Part shown: piece by piece, positions 25,507 through 33,925 of the stretch
How positions within the stretch are numbered: the stretch's first letter is position 1
Layout: every line of letters starts with the position of its first letter
Notes under the pieces: generated by a model
What the model was told of the DNA's origin: nothing
The model's database searches: none
Seen by the model: only the letters and a program-made list of their open reading frames with translations
Translations under genes and position numbers: made by a program
Source of the DNA: Anaerolineae bacterium
Lineage (GTDB): Bacteria; Chloroflexota; Anaerolineae; Aggregatilineales; J027
Reading direction: 5' to 3'
Assembly (NCBI GenBank): GCA_019913005.1
Contig: JAIOHL010000029.1
Location: forward strand, 1 to 39,242
DNA: 39,242 nt

Positions 25507-25522
25507 ATAGATAGCTATCTAT
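25507..25522. promoter_or_regulatory. ArsR operator 1 (16-bp palindrome)
   Basis: ATAGATAG followed by its reverse complement CTATCTAT, between the -10 element and the arsR start codon, where a bound repressor would block transcription. Closely matched by the site at 25891-25906 (13 of 16 positions). Confidence 0.8.
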
Positions 25523-25539
25523 GAATCAGAGTGTGGTCT

Positions 25540-25863
25540 ATGGAAAATTTGCTGGCCTTTGCGCGTGTACTCAGTGATGAAACCCGCTATCAAATGATGC
25601 TTCTGCTATGCTGTACCGAATTTTCAGTGACGGATTTGGTCAAGGCATTAGAAGGGCGGGGGATTACGGTCAGTCAGCCCACCGTATCACACCATTTAGC
25701 CGAATTGCGCGATGCCAATTTGGTGATTGTGCGGAAAGCGGGACGGCAGACCTTCTACACCCTAAATCAAGAGCAGGTAACGGTGTGCTGCGGTCAATTG
25801 ATGACCAAATTTGCGCCTCTCATTTCGATAGACCAGATTCCCGTGCGCGGATCGGAGAATTAA
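25540..25863 (+). CDS. arsR: ArsR-family metalloregulatory repressor
   Basis: 107 residues, a compact winged-helix ArsR/SmtB protein. The DNA-recognition helix is in VSQPTVSHHLAELRDANLV (about 44-62) and the wing follows in KAGRQTFYTL. Two vicinal Cys pairs, Cys 24-25 before the second helix and Cys 83-84 in the C-terminal helix, are candidate As(III)/Sb(III) ligands; the pattern differs from the classic ELCVCDL site. It should repress its own operon through the palindrome at 25507-25522 until arsenite binds. The ATG at 25540 is chosen over a GTG at 25531. arsM lies 69 bp downstream. Confidence 0.92.
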   Translation: MENLLAFARVLSDETRYQMMLLLCCTEFSVTDLVKALEGRGITVSQPTVSHHLAELRDANLVIVRKAGRQTFYTLNQEQVTVCCGQLMTKFAPLISIDQIPVRGSEN

Positions 25864-25886
25864 GTTCTCCAAAATTTTTTGCCCAA

Positions 25887-25910
25887 ACATATAGACGACT
25901 ATCTATATGT
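25887..25910. promoter_or_regulatory. ArsR operator 2, between arsR and arsM
   Basis: ACATATAGA at 25887-25895 and TCTATATGT at 25902-25910 form 9-bp arms around a 6-bp centre. The core 25891-25906 matches operator 1 at 13 of 16 positions. It lies 23 bp before arsM, so ArsR may also control arsM separately. Confidence 0.75.
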
Positions 25911-25932
25911 GTATCAACAAGGAGCGATTCAC

Positions 25933-26766
25933 ATGACCGACCCCAACCTCGTGCTAGAAGTCAAATCTTCCAAAGCCTGCTGTGGTGATGACTGCTGCGC
26001 CCCCACCGATACGACTGCAAGTGTTGCTACCCCACAACTTATCTCCAATGCAACCCCTGATGACATCCACGAAGCTGTCAAATCTCGCTATGGACGCCTT
26101 GCCGAAACCAGTTCAAGCTGCTGTGGGAGCAATGCCAGTCTCTACGAAGCCGATATGAATCTGATCCCCACCGAAGTTGCCGAATTTTCATTGGGCTGCG
26201 GCGACCCCATCTCGATTGCCGAAATGCGTCCCGGTGAAGTCGTGGTAGATTTAGGATCGGGTGGTGGTCTTGATGCGTTTTTGTCGGCTCAACGAGTGGG
26301 GGAGACAGGCCGCGTGATTGGTGTAGATATGACCCCCGCCATGATTGAACGCGCTACCAAAGCCCGCGACAAGCAGGGGTTCAAAAATGTGGAATTTCGC
26401 TTGGGTCAGATTGAGCATATGCCCATCGAAGACAACACCGCCGATGTCATCATCAGCAACTGCGTGATCAACCTCGCCCCTGACAAAAAGGCCGTGTTCA
26501 AAGATGCCTTCCGCGTCTTGAAATCGGGTGGACGTTTCGCCGTCGCCGATATTGTGACCGAAGGTGAACTCACCACTGATGAACGTGCCAATATGGACTT
26601 CTGGTCGGAATGTTTGACCGGGGCGATTGATATCCATGTTTATCTTGGTGCGCTGCGCGAAGTTGGCTTTGTAGATACCCAAGTCACCCACAAGGTGGCT
26701 TACACGGGAGAGAGCAATTTCTCCGCCAAAATTTTCAGTGCTCGCATCACTGCCCGCAAGCCCTAA
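25933..26766 (+). CDS. arsM: Arsenite S-adenosylmethionine methyltransferase ArsM
   Basis: 277 residues. ArsM methylates As(III) with SAM to methylarsenicals, detoxifying it or making volatile forms. The SAM site is [16 protein letters not shown] near 104-119. Four conserved Cys positions match the arsenic-binding set of characterised ArsM: Cys 63/64 (SSCCGS), Cys 89 (LGCGDP), Cys 177 (ISNCVINL) and Cys 227 (SECLTGA), the last two 50 residues apart as in the algal enzyme. An extra Cys-rich leader, ACCGDDCC at 15-22, may pre-bind arsenic. AAGGAG precedes the ATG by 8 bp. It is paired with arsR and followed by a strong terminator. No arsenite efflux pump gene is nearby. Confidence 0.95.
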   Translation: MTDPNLVLEVKSSKACCGDDCCAPTDTTASVATPQLISNATPDDIHEAVKSRYGRLAETSSSCCGSNASLYEADMNLIPTEVAEFSLGCGDPISIAEMRPGEVVVDLGSGGGLDAFLSAQRVGETGRVIGVDMTPAMIERATKARDKQGFKNVEFRLGQIEHMPIEDNTADVIISNCVINLAPDKKAVFKDAFRVLKSGGRFAVADIVTEGELTTDERANMDFWSECLTGAIDIHVYLGALREVGFVDTQVTHKVAYTGESNFSAKIFSARITARKP

Positions 26767-26798
26767 AATCAGCGCCAACGGAAAATTCAGCAGTTCTT

Positions 26799-26835
26799 AA
26801 GGGTAACCCATTCACGAGTTACCCTTTATTTTTTT
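26799..26835 (+). terminator. Rho-independent terminator of arsR-arsM
   Basis: AAGGGTAAC at 26799-26807 pairs perfectly with GTTACCCTT at 26818-26826, followed by TATTTTTTT. Confidence 0.92.
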
Positions 26836-26895
26836 ACCATACCTGTATTTCGGGTAATATAGGGCGACGAATTCTTATTGTTGGAGGATTTTTTG

Positions 26896-27747
26896 ATGTC
26901 TAGCCCTATCGCTATCGTAGTGGATAGCACTGCCGATTTACCCAAACATATCGCTGATGAGCGCCAGATTTATGTCGTACCCGAATATGTGCTGTGGGGC
27001 ACTGAGAGTTTCCGCGATGGCGTGGACTTAGAAGCTGAACCCTTTTATTGGCGACTTAAAACTGATCCGGTTATGCCGAAAACCTCTCAGCCCTCCCCGG
27101 CTGACTTTCTGAAAGCCTTTCAAACGGCGGTTGAAGAAACAAAAGCCGAATCAGTCATTTGCCTATGCCTCTCTGCTGACCTGAGTGGTACTTATAATTC
27201 GGCAATGCAGGCCAAAGATCAAGTTGATTTTCCGGTGCGGGTGATTGACTGCCGCACAGCCTCCATGCCATTGGCGTTTTTGGCTCTCACGGCTGCCGAT
27301 GGTCGTGATGGTGGACGCCCCGCCACTGAAATTGAACGCTTTATACGCACCTGCCTACCCAAAACCAATATCTTTTTTACGGTCTCCTCGCTGGACTATC
27401 TGCATCGCGGGGGGCGTATTGGGGGGGCACAGCGGCTGATTGGCGACACGCTCAAAATCAAGCCCATCTTGACCGTAATTGATGGCAAGGTCGCCGCCAA
27501 AGAAAGTGTGCGTACCCAAAAACGTGCGACCCAACGCATGATTGAATTGATAGACGAAATCAGTCAGGGTCAAGAAATATGGCGGCTTGGGGTGATGCAC
27601 GGCATGATTCCAGATGAAGCCAAAACCCTGCTCGATCAAATTCAGGAACGCTATCAGCCCGATACCTTACTTGTGAACAATGCTGGCCCAGCAGTGGCTA
27701 CCCATGTTGGCCCCGGCTGCCTCGGCATTGCCTATCAACTCAAATAG
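26896..27747 (+). CDS. DegV-family fatty-acid-binding protein
   Basis: 283 residues. DegV (FakB-like) proteins bind fatty acids in a buried pocket, and some present them to the FakA kinase for phospholipid synthesis. Family motifs: IAIVVDSTADLP at the start, MPKTSQPSPADF near 63-74, LCLSADLSGTYNSA near 93-106, SSLDYLHRGGRIG near 167-179 and GPGCLGIAYQLK at the end. The start at 26896 has TTGGAGGA 7 bp upstream. TAATAT at 26855-26860 may be the -10 of its own promoter after the arsM terminator. The YbaK-type gene follows 9 bp later. No fakA homologue is present in the window. Confidence 0.93.
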   Translation: MSSPIAIVVDSTADLPKHIADERQIYVVPEYVLWGTESFRDGVDLEAEPFYWRLKTDPVMPKTSQPSPADFLKAFQTAVEETKAESVICLCLSADLSGTYNSAMQAKDQVDFPVRVIDCRTASMPLAFLALTAADGRDGGRPATEIERFIRTCLPKTNIFFTVSSLDYLHRGGRIGGAQRLIGDTLKIKPILTVIDGKVAAKESVRTQKRATQRMIELIDEISQGQEIWRLGVMHGMIPDEAKTLLDQIQERYQPDTLLVNNAGPAVATHVGPGCLGIAYQLK

Positions 27748-27756
27748 GAGCGAGCG

Positions 27757-28257
27757 ATGGAACCCTTCACCTCACAGGATGTCCAAACCGCTCTCGATAC
27801 GCTTGGAACGGGCATTCGTATCCAAACCTTTGAGACCTCAACCGCCACCTCTGCTGAAGCCGCTGCCAGCATTGGGACGAGCTTGGGCAGCATCGTCAAA
27901 AGCCTAGTGTTTATGGTAGATGGGCAGCCGCTGGTGATTTTAGCTTCCGGCGATCAACGCATTGACACCCGCAAATTGGCAGCGATGTATGCCGTCAGCC
28001 GCAAAAAGGTCAAGGTGGCAACGACAGAAGAATGCGTTACGATTGTAGGTTATGCGCCGGGTGGGGTTCCTCCCGTGGGGCATCGCAGCCACGTCCCTAT
28101 TGTGATAGACCAAACGTTGGGGCGCTATGAGATGGTGTATGCGGCGGCGGGTGCTCCCAATGCCATTTTCCCAATCCCCTATCCCCAACTCGTTGACATT
28201 ACGGGTGGGCAGGTGGCGGATGTCGTGGTTGAAGCAGGCAGCGAAGAAACCCCTTAG
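27757..28257 (+). CDS. YbaK/ProX-type aminoacyl-tRNA editing protein
   Basis: 166 residues of the YbaK/EbsC/ProX superfamily, stand-alone domains that hydrolyse mischarged tRNAs such as Cys-tRNA(Pro) or Ala-tRNA(Pro). The catalytic-pocket Lys lies in GTSLGSIVKSLVFMV (about 38-52); ILASGDQRIDTRKLA, a VGYAPGGVPPVGH loop (about 97-109) and YEMVYAAAGAPNAIFPI follow in family order. Substrate identity is not decidable by eye. AGGAG precedes the ATG, and the gene lies 9 bp after degV. Confidence 0.88.
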   Translation: MEPFTSQDVQTALDTLGTGIRIQTFETSTATSAEAAASIGTSLGSIVKSLVFMVDGQPLVILASGDQRIDTRKLAAMYAVSRKKVKVATTEECVTIVGYAPGGVPPVGHRSHVPIVIDQTLGRYEMVYAAAGAPNAIFPIPYPQLVDITGGQVADVVVEAGSEETP

Positions 28258-28299
28258 CGCATGGTTGTATAAGCCTGTGTAACTGGGAGGTGAGCAAAT

Positions 28300-28806
28300 A
28301 TGTTGGCCGCTGTCTGGTTCGTTCTCAGCGGCATTTTTCTTTCGCGCTCCATATTAATCACACTAGGTCTGCTAAAAGGCCCCGTGCTGCGTGCCTTTGA
28401 AAGATATGGAGATGATGAGGGCGACTATAATAGCCTCCTTTATCTGCTGTTTTGGATGGGCATGTTCTCCGTGATGAGCGGCCTCTGGTTAGCGCGCCTC
28501 TCTCGTAATGTCTTTTTCCCAATGGAGTTTATTGGCGTGATTCTGCTGATCGGGTCGGCATTTGCTTATCGTAAACCGCATATTGTCGAGCGAATCTTTC
28601 ATTATCCGGTTTGGTATTATGAACTTAAAGAGCGCACATCACGTTCCGAACGACGGCGCATTGCGTATATGTGGCTGCACATTTCACGTAAGGGCAAACT
28701 CATTTACAACAGCAGCGACTTCGCCTTCAATCAATGGGCCGATCTCATCATCGTTTCCACGATTTACATTGACAATGACACTGAGGGGCAGGTTGTTTCC
28801 CCTTGA
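28300..28806 (+). CDS. Small integral membrane protein, unknown function
   Basis: 168 residues with three hydrophobic helices (about 1-22, 44-64 and 73-90) and a basic, Arg/Tyr-rich cytoplasmic C-terminal half (KERTSRSERRRIAYMW). GGGAGG precedes the ATG by 7 bp. It lies 42 bp after the YbaK gene. Its last 43 bp overlap the tail of the propeller gene on the other strand. No family recognised. Confidence 0.7.
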   Translation: MLAAVWFVLSGIFLSRSILITLGLLKGPVLRAFERYGDDEGDYNSLLYLLFWMGMFSVMSGLWLARLSRNVFFPMEFIGVILLIGSAFAYRKPHIVERIFHYPVWYYELKERTSRSERRRIAYMWLHISRKGKLIYNSSDFAFNQWADLIIVSTIYIDNDTEGQVVSP

Positions 28807-29939
28807 AAACCGACTGGCGACCACACCGGGGGATTATTATTCATGGTCATTGGCCCAAAGGTCTGCAATTCACCTAATACCGTATCATAGACTTGCAGTT
28901 CATAGGCGGCGCGAAAGGCCACCCAACGCCCATCGGCGGAAAAACGTGGATAATCATGATATTGACTGGCGGGGTCATTGATAAATAACGTTGGGAGGCC
29001 ACCATTGGGCAAAGGCAGTCGCCACAACATATTGCGGGCCTCCCCGCCATAATTTTGAATCGCGGCAATAAGGGCATCTCCGGTTGGCTGCCACACATAA
29101 TCCAAAATGGTGCCAGCCTGCTCATTTACCACAATGATTGATCCTGAACCGTCGGTGGACATCACCATTAATTGATGAAAATTGGGCATAGTCTGATAGA
29201 CAAACGCTATATAAAAATCCGTAGGCGACCAGCGCGGGTTATAGACGGCATTCTCTCCAAAGCTAGTCAAGCGAAATTTGTTCTGTCCATCGGCATTCAC
29301 CACCCATAATTCCGGTTTGCCTTCAATAGCCTCTCCACTAGCGGCTTCGGCTTCGGGGGTGGCCTCAAGCACGGGCTGATTGGAGACGTAGACCAAACGC
29401 TGACCAGCGGATGACCAGCGCGGCTGCGATTCCATACCAGAATTGGAATAAAACTGAGGAGCGCCGCCTTCGGGTGTCACCCATGCGATATGTGATGTGC
29501 GGCTGGGTTCTTGGTCAGGGGGGTCATAATAGCGGATAAGGGTAAAAACAATTTTGCTGCCATCCGGCGACCACTGCGGCTCCCATGCGCGATAGCTGAG
29601 TGCTCCTGTCGGCCCAAGTTCAAGCAGGCGGCGTAAATTGCTGCCATTCAACCGCACGGCATACAAATCACCATAACCGGGCCGTTGTTCCCACGTAAAG
29701 ACGATTTCACAACCATCTGGCGAAAATCCGCCAATGTAATGATTACCGGCCCCAAAGGATAGGCTGCGCTGTTGGCCTGTTGCCAAATCAATAATCAAAA
29801 ATCCATCTTGCGACGGGGTATTGGTGATAATGAGTGGCCCTTGCAGCAATTCTTGGACTGGGGGTTCAGCCGAAACGCCAAAAAGAGGAGTCAATAAAAT
29901 GACGAGCAGGCCGAGAATGCTAAAACGCAGGAGGGGCAT
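28764..29939 (-). CDS. Secreted TolB/WD40-like beta-propeller protein
   Basis: 391 residues with a signal peptide (1-24, ending in FGVSAEP). Propeller repeats carry the TolB-type pattern: FSPDGCEIVFTWE, WSPDGSKIVFTLI, WSSAGQRLVYVSN, WSPTDFYIAFVYQ, WQPTGDALIAAI and FSADGRWVAFRA. No enzyme motif is present. It resembles the lipoprotein encoded at 23920-25470 but lacks the lipobox and the Pro/Thr-rich linker. It follows the kinase-regulator gene by 18 bp in the same direction, so it may be an exported target or partner of that system. The start is ATG 29939 or the GTG just before it. Confidence 0.82.
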   Translation of the reverse strand: MPLLRFSILGLLVILLTPLFGVSAEPPVQELLQGPLIITNTPSQDGFLIIDLATGQQRSLSFGAGNHYIGGFSPDGCEIVFTWEQRPGYGDLYAVRLNGSNLRRLLELGPTGALSYRAWEPQWSPDGSKIVFTLIRYYDPPDQEPSRTSHIAWVTPEGGAPQFYSNSGMESQPRWSSAGQRLVYVSNQPVLEATPEAEAASGEAIEGKPELWVVNADGQNKFRLTSFGENAVYNPRWSPTDFYIAFVYQTMPNFHQLMVMSTDGSGSIIVVNEQAGTILDYVWQPTGDALIAAIQNYGGEARNMLWRLPLPNGGLPTLFINDPASQYHDYPRFSADGRWVAFRAAYELQVYDTVLGELQTFGPMTMNNNPPVWSPVGFQGETTCPSVSLSM

Positions 29940-29957
29940 CACATTCTCGGCATAAAA

Positions 29958-31505
29958 TTAGAATTTATGTAATTCCTCAAGGCTAATCCACCCCGCCCGC
30001 AGCGCCATCAACGCCGCATCGGTTTTGGATTTCACGCCGAGGCGGTCAATAATCGCCATCAAATAACGGGCGACTTCATTTTCCGGCATTCCCAATTGGT
30101 GGGCGACCTCCGGGTTATCATAACCAGCCGCTACACAGGTCAGAATGTCTTTTTCAATAGCATCGAGCGGTGTCTGGGCCGGGCCGCGTTCCAACAAATC
30201 TTGTACCAATCTTTCGGCAACACCATGCCCCAACACCAAATGCCCCAGCATGACATCATGCACCGATTTTTCCAGTTGTTCTTCGGAACTGGCCTTCAAA
30301 ACATAGCCATGTGCCCCGGCGCGTAGAGCCTGCATGATATAGGTGTTTTCATCACGTCCGGTCAGCACCAACACTTTGACATCGGGATAGGCTTGGCGGA
30401 TGCGCGGCAAAATAGCAAGGCCACTTGTGCCCGGCATATTCAAATCCAGCAAAATGACATCCGGCTTGTTTTCACCGATCAAGCGGAAGGCCTCTTCGCC
30501 ATCGGCGGCTTGCCCGACGACAATAAACCCCGGCACATCCTCCAAGAAATAGGCGAGGCTTTGGCGGGTCAAATTATGGTCATCCGCCAGCAAAATTCGC
30601 ACCGTTGGGTCGAACTTATTCAATGGGGTAGTGGCTTTGCGATAGGGCGGGGCTTCTTCCGGTTGGGCCGCTACTGGTTTGGCTGTGGATGGCGTCGGCT
30701 CTTCTTTTAGCACGGCCTCCAGCGCATCCGCCATTTCTTTGGCGGTAGCAAACCGAGCCGCAGGTTTCTTTTCTAATGCCCGCAAAATGGCATTTTCCAA
30801 TGTCACCGGAATCCCCGGCATAATTTGACTGGGAGGAGTAGCAGCTTTCTTGACCTGTTGCAGCAAGATACTGCCAATATCATCGGCATCGAAAGGCAGT
30901 ATCCCCGTAACCAATTCATATAGGACAATCCCGGTGGAATAGAGGTCGGTGCGACGATCCAATGGATGCCCCTGTGCCTGTTCGGGCGACAGATAGGCGG
31001 GTGTCCCAATAACCGTGCCAGCGGCGGTTAGGCGTTTAAATTCTCCATCACTGGGGATCGCCAAGCCGAAATCCATGATCTTGACTTGACCATTAGGCAG
31101 AATGTAAATATTGGCGGGTTTGATGTCGCGGTGAATAAAACCCGTGTTATGGGCGTAATCCAGCGCCAAACAAATCTGCTTGCCAATTTCAGCCACCTGA
31201 CGGGGATCGGCAGGGATTAGATTGTGCAGCGGTTGCCCATTGATGTACTCCACCACCAGATAATGGTATTCGCGGTCTTTATCTACATCAAAAATCGCCA
31301 TAATGCCCGGATGATTCAGTTGGGCAGCCGAGAGCGCCTCACGTTCAAAGCGCTTGCGTGTGGTCTCGTTGACATGTGGCATCAATACTTTGATGGCTAC
31401 AGTACGCTGCAACCGCAAATCTTTGGCGCGATAAACAATGGCGGTTGCGCCTTCCCCCAATAATTCTTCAATTTGATAACGTTCGCCTAATATTCGACCA
31501 ATCAT
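29958..31505 (-). CDS. Hanks-type Ser/Thr kinase fused to a NarL-type response regulator
   Basis: 515 residues. A PknB-like kinase domain (about 8-265) has GEGATAIVY (18-25), catalytic Lys 39 in VAIKV, HRDIKPAN (125-132), DFG (145-147) and SPE (173-175). A Pro/Thr/Ala/Glu linker (269-300) leads to a complete REC receiver (302-425) with Asp 308-309, phospho-acceptor Asp 354, Thr 382 and Lys 404, then a divergent LuxR-type helix-turn-helix (about 447-510). There is no transmembrane helix, so it is cytoplasmic. It could phosphorylate its own linker or REC/HTH, or bring Ser/Thr and His-Asp signalling together on DNA. GAGGA precedes the ATG at 31505. A GAF protein and methyltransferase lie upstream in the same cluster. 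Confidence 0.92.
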   Translation of the reverse strand: MIGRILGERYQIEELLGEGATAIVYRAKDLRLQRTVAIKVLMPHVNETTRKRFEREALSAAQLNHPGIMAIFDVDKDREYHYLVVEYINGQPLHNLIPADPRQVAEIGKQICLALDYAHNTGFIHRDIKPANIYILPNGQVKIMDFGLAIPSDGEFKRLTAAGTVIGTPAYLSPEQAQGHPLDRRTDLYSTGIVLYELVTGILPFDADDIGSILLQQVKKAATPPSQIMPGIPVTLENAILRALEKKPAARFATAKEMADALEAVLKEEPTPSTAKPVAAQPEEAPPYRKATTPLNKFDPTVRILLADDHNLTRQSLAYFLEDVPGFIVVGQAADGEEAFRLIGENKPDVILLDLNMPGTSGLAILPRIRQAYPDVKVLVLTGRDENTYIMQALRAGAHGYVLKASSEEQLEKSVHDVMLGHLVLGHGVAERLVQDLLERGPAQTPLDAIEKDILTCVAAGYDNPEVAHQLGMPENEVARYLMAIIDRLGVKSKTDAALMALRAGWISLEELHKF

Positions 31506-31581
31506 AAAATTCCTCGGCGGCACACCCCGTAAATACTTTTCAAAAGTGTACTGAGTATAAGGTCGCTACGCAAGCGATTGA

Positions 31582-32178
31582 TTAGGTATGGGTCTCAAAT
31601 TTCTTGGCATTATGCAGTGCCAATGCGGATTGGTCGGCAAGACTGGACACCACGTTTAAATGTGCCCGTGAATAGCGCCCGATGGCCCGTTTGCCATCTA
31701 CATATAACAACCCAATCACTTCACCCCTAACCAGCAAAGGGGAACACATGACCGTGCGTAATTGCAATTGTTGAACACTGATATTATTTTTCAGCGACTC
31801 ATCAGTTTGGGCGTCCGGCACTACCACCGCCCCGCCTTTTTCAAGTGTCTTTTCAATCACACCGCTCGAGGGGGTAAAAAGCTCCGCCGGAATATATTGG
31901 TGATTGCTGTCGCGCCCCATCTTATAACGCATCGCCCCGTCATCATCCGTCATCATGAGAAAGGCCCGATCACCATCGGCAAACGCAACCATGCTGTCCA
32001 AGACAAATGTAATCAATTCGCGTGTATCCCGAATATTGTGAATCGTCTTGGTCACTTCCAAGAGCATTTGCAGCGCCAGCAGTTCGTTAATATCCCGGCG
32101 CTCTTCTGTCCACGTTATGGCTTGATGGACTTCTTCCAAAATACGATCCACGTCTTTTAAGCGGTCATCATTTGACAT
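31582..32178 (-). CDS. GAF-domain sensor protein
   Basis: 198 residues. An N-terminal charged helix (1-45) is followed by one GAF domain (about 45-190): TIHNIRDTRELITFVLDSMV, GDRAFLMMTDDDGAM, VVVPDAQTDESLKNNISVQQ, RTVMCSPLLVRGEVIGLLYV and SSLADQSALALHNAKKFE are in family order. It has no output domain, so it must act through partners. GAF domains bind cyclic nucleotides, haem or other small ligands, or sense redox state; Cys in VMCSPL is notable. It starts 4 bp after the methyltransferase stop with GGAGG overlapping that gene's end, and 76 bp before the kinase-regulator gene. Confidence 0.9.
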   Translation of the reverse strand: MSNDDRLKDVDRILEEVHQAITWTEERRDINELLALQMLLEVTKTIHNIRDTRELITFVLDSMVAFADGDRAFLMMTDDDGAMRYKMGRDSNHQYIPAELFTPSSGVIEKTLEKGGAVVVPDAQTDESLKNNISVQQLQLRTVMCSPLLVRGEVIGLLYVDGKRAIGRYSRAHLNVVSSLADQSALALHNAKKFETHT

Positions 32179-32182
32179 GACA

Positions 32183-32812
32183 TTATCCTCCGCGTTTCAT
32201 CCCTCGCGCATATAGGGCCAACCCTACCCCGACACGTTCACGGGTTTCGGTTAGTTGCAGCCCCACTTTTTGGAATAGTTCCGCAATCTGTTTTGGTGAC
32301 CAGCGTACTTTGGCCTCGGCGATTTCACCCCAATGAATAAAATTCTCGCGGGCAAATCCGGTTAAGCCTCGCTCATCGGCCAATGCTGTCGCGCTGGCGA
32401 TGGTCATTTGAGGAGACGGATTTAACATCACGAATGTTCCGCCTGACTTCAGCACTCGAACCATTTCCTGTAAGGCGGATGGTACCTCTTCTAACAAATA
32501 TAGCACGTTGGTCGCGGTCACTACATCAAATTGATTGGTTTGGAACGGCAGTTGATAGACACTACCACAGACAAAAAGGTCCCCAATGGCTTGATAGTCG
32601 AGCGCATGGGCCATCAATAAGGGATCGTCATCCACACCAAACGCCTCGGCTTGATACTGCTCCCGAAACATTTTGACCAATGCCCCCGGCCCAGTCCCCA
32701 CATCCAATACCCGTGACCCGGCTGGTGGAGCGACAAAACGGGCGAAACTTTCTAGAATCGTTGTCCACCCGGTTTGGGTCTGCATCGAAATGTAATATTC
32801 ACCCTGATCCAT
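32183..32812 (-). CDS. Class I SAM-dependent methyltransferase
   Basis: 209 residues. Motif I is RVLDVGTGPGALV at 34-46, then FGVDDDPLLM, FVCGSVYQLPFQTNQFDVVT and VLKSGGTFVMLNPSP, the Methyltransf_11 pattern. Substrate unknown. The start ATG at 32812 overlaps the TGA of the membrane-protein gene (TGATG), with GAGGA just upstream, so translation is probably coupled. It links the membrane protein and the GAF protein in one operon. Confidence 0.88.
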   Translation of the reverse strand: MDQGEYYISMQTQTGWTTILESFARFVAPPAGSRVLDVGTGPGALVKMFREQYQAEAFGVDDDPLLMAHALDYQAIGDLFVCGSVYQLPFQTNQFDVVTATNVLYLLEEVPSALQEMVRVLKSGGTFVMLNPSPQMTIASATALADERGLTGFARENFIHWGEIAEAKVRWSPKQIAELFQKVGLQLTETRERVGVGLALYARGMKRGG

Positions 32813-33789
32813 CAATATTCCTCACGCGCCAACTGGGTGAAGGTCCGAATCCCGATTAACACCGATACCACTGGCAACCAGATCGCCCCAAAAAATACTA
32901 AGAGGCCGAATAAAATCGTGGTCTGAATGGGGTTATCGTTTTCTTGTGGCAGATGATAACCTGCCCAACCCATCAACATAAACGCGATAAGCATATATAT
33001 CCAGCCATAGAGCAGGGGCTGTTGGGGAGGGTTCAAAAACCGCAGCCAATTTTCCTTATGGGTCTGCCGCGTAAACCATAAGATGAGGACAATCATGGTG
33101 ATAATCATGGCTACCAATGCTATCCCAACGCCGGGGATGCTTCCATCCACCAAACGCAGCGCCAACGTAACCCCCAAGATTCCACCTGCCGCTGCCCATT
33201 CATAGGGTTCAAGCAGCCAATCTTGAAACGACATCTTTTTGGGTGGGGGCACCACAAACAATACCAGAAGATTCCCCAATAAGGCGATCACCACCGCAGG
33301 CAGCGCTACATCTAAACTAGGTACAGCCTGTTGGACATGTTCAAGTTCAGGATACCCGCGTACCCAGATACCCCAACCAAGACCCACTAATGCCGCCAAC
33401 CCCACCAGCCATGCCGAGGCGGGGCGGGCCGTGCTCAGATAGAGAAATGAGCCAAACGCCAACAAAAACATGACCGTCTCAAGTCCAGTGCCATAAAACA
33501 CAAGGCTAATCGGCAGATTATCAAATAGCCGGGCTGAGATGAGGGCGCTTTCAGTGAGGCCAAAAATCCCGGCGACCAGCAGCAGACCCAAGACATCTTG
33601 AACATGCCAGCGTACCATCACGTCCAACAAAATCGCCGCCATCGCAAAATAGAGGCCGATAAGCGCTATCCAATCGAAAGCGTCATACTGGCTTGCGTAC
33701 TGCCATGCCACCAGTTCACCAAATACCAGCAGCAAGAGTCCGAAGCCCACGCGGGGAATCCAAGTGAGTAGTCGTTGTCGGTTTAGCAT
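32812..33789 (-). CDS. Polytopic membrane protein, unknown function
   Basis: 325 residues with about nine hydrophobic helices, mostly 20-23 residues long, the first at about 11-30 (VGFGLLLLVFGELVAW). The central loop PPPKKMSFQDWLLEPYEWAA (about 182-201) is its only long hydrophilic piece. I do not recognise the family. It heads the minus-strand cluster with the methyltransferase, GAF and kinase-regulator genes, and could be a membrane sensor. A strong -10 (TATAAT) ends only 7 bp before the ATG, so the mRNA may be leaderless. Confidence 0.8.
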   Translation of the reverse strand: MLNRQRLLTWIPRVGFGLLLLVFGELVAWQYASQYDAFDWIALIGLYFAMAAILLDVMVRWHVQDVLGLLLVAGIFGLTESALISARLFDNLPISLVFYGTGLETVMFLLAFGSFLYLSTARPASAWLVGLAALVGLGWGIWVRGYPELEHVQQAVPSLDVALPAVVIALLGNLLVLFVVPPPKKMSFQDWLLEPYEWAAAGGILGVTLALRLVDGSIPGVGIALVAMIITMIVLILWFTRQTHKENWLRFLNPPQQPLLYGWIYMLIAFMLMGWAGYHLPQENDNPIQTTILFGLLVFFGAIWLPVVSVLIGIRTFTQLAREEY

Positions 33790-33796
33790 GGCAGAG

Positions 33797-33826
33797 ATTA
33801 TAAAGTGCTTTCTTATAGACTGCGAA
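33797..33826 (-). promoter_or_regulatory. Promoter of the membrane-protein/GAF/kinase cluster, possibly leaderless
   Basis: On the minus strand TTCGCA (33826-33821) and TATAAT (33802-33797) have an 18-bp spacer. The -10 ends 7 bp before the start codon at 33789, so transcription would begin at or beside the ATG. Confidence 0.5.
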
Positions 33827-33853
33827 AAGAATAGTACGGAAAAAGAACATGCG

Positions 33854-33882
33854 TTGATGTTGCCCTAGACTACGAGTATACT
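33854..33882 (+). promoter_or_regulatory. Promoter of dnaJ-like-htrA
   Basis: TTGATG at 33854-33859 and TATACT at 33877-33882 with a 17-bp spacer, 43 bp before the dnaJ-like start codon. No CIRCE-type inverted repeat was seen. Confidence 0.6.
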
Positions 33883-33925
33883 TTTGAGATAGACGACGGG
33901 CAAAATAGGCAAGTGAGTTTGGTAT

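Noticed and set aside
28764-28806. The 43-bp overlap of convergent genes as a sign of frameshift or error
   Set aside because: Both frames are complete with normal ends; small convergent overlaps are common. The similar 4-bp overlap at 37065-37068 is treated likewise.
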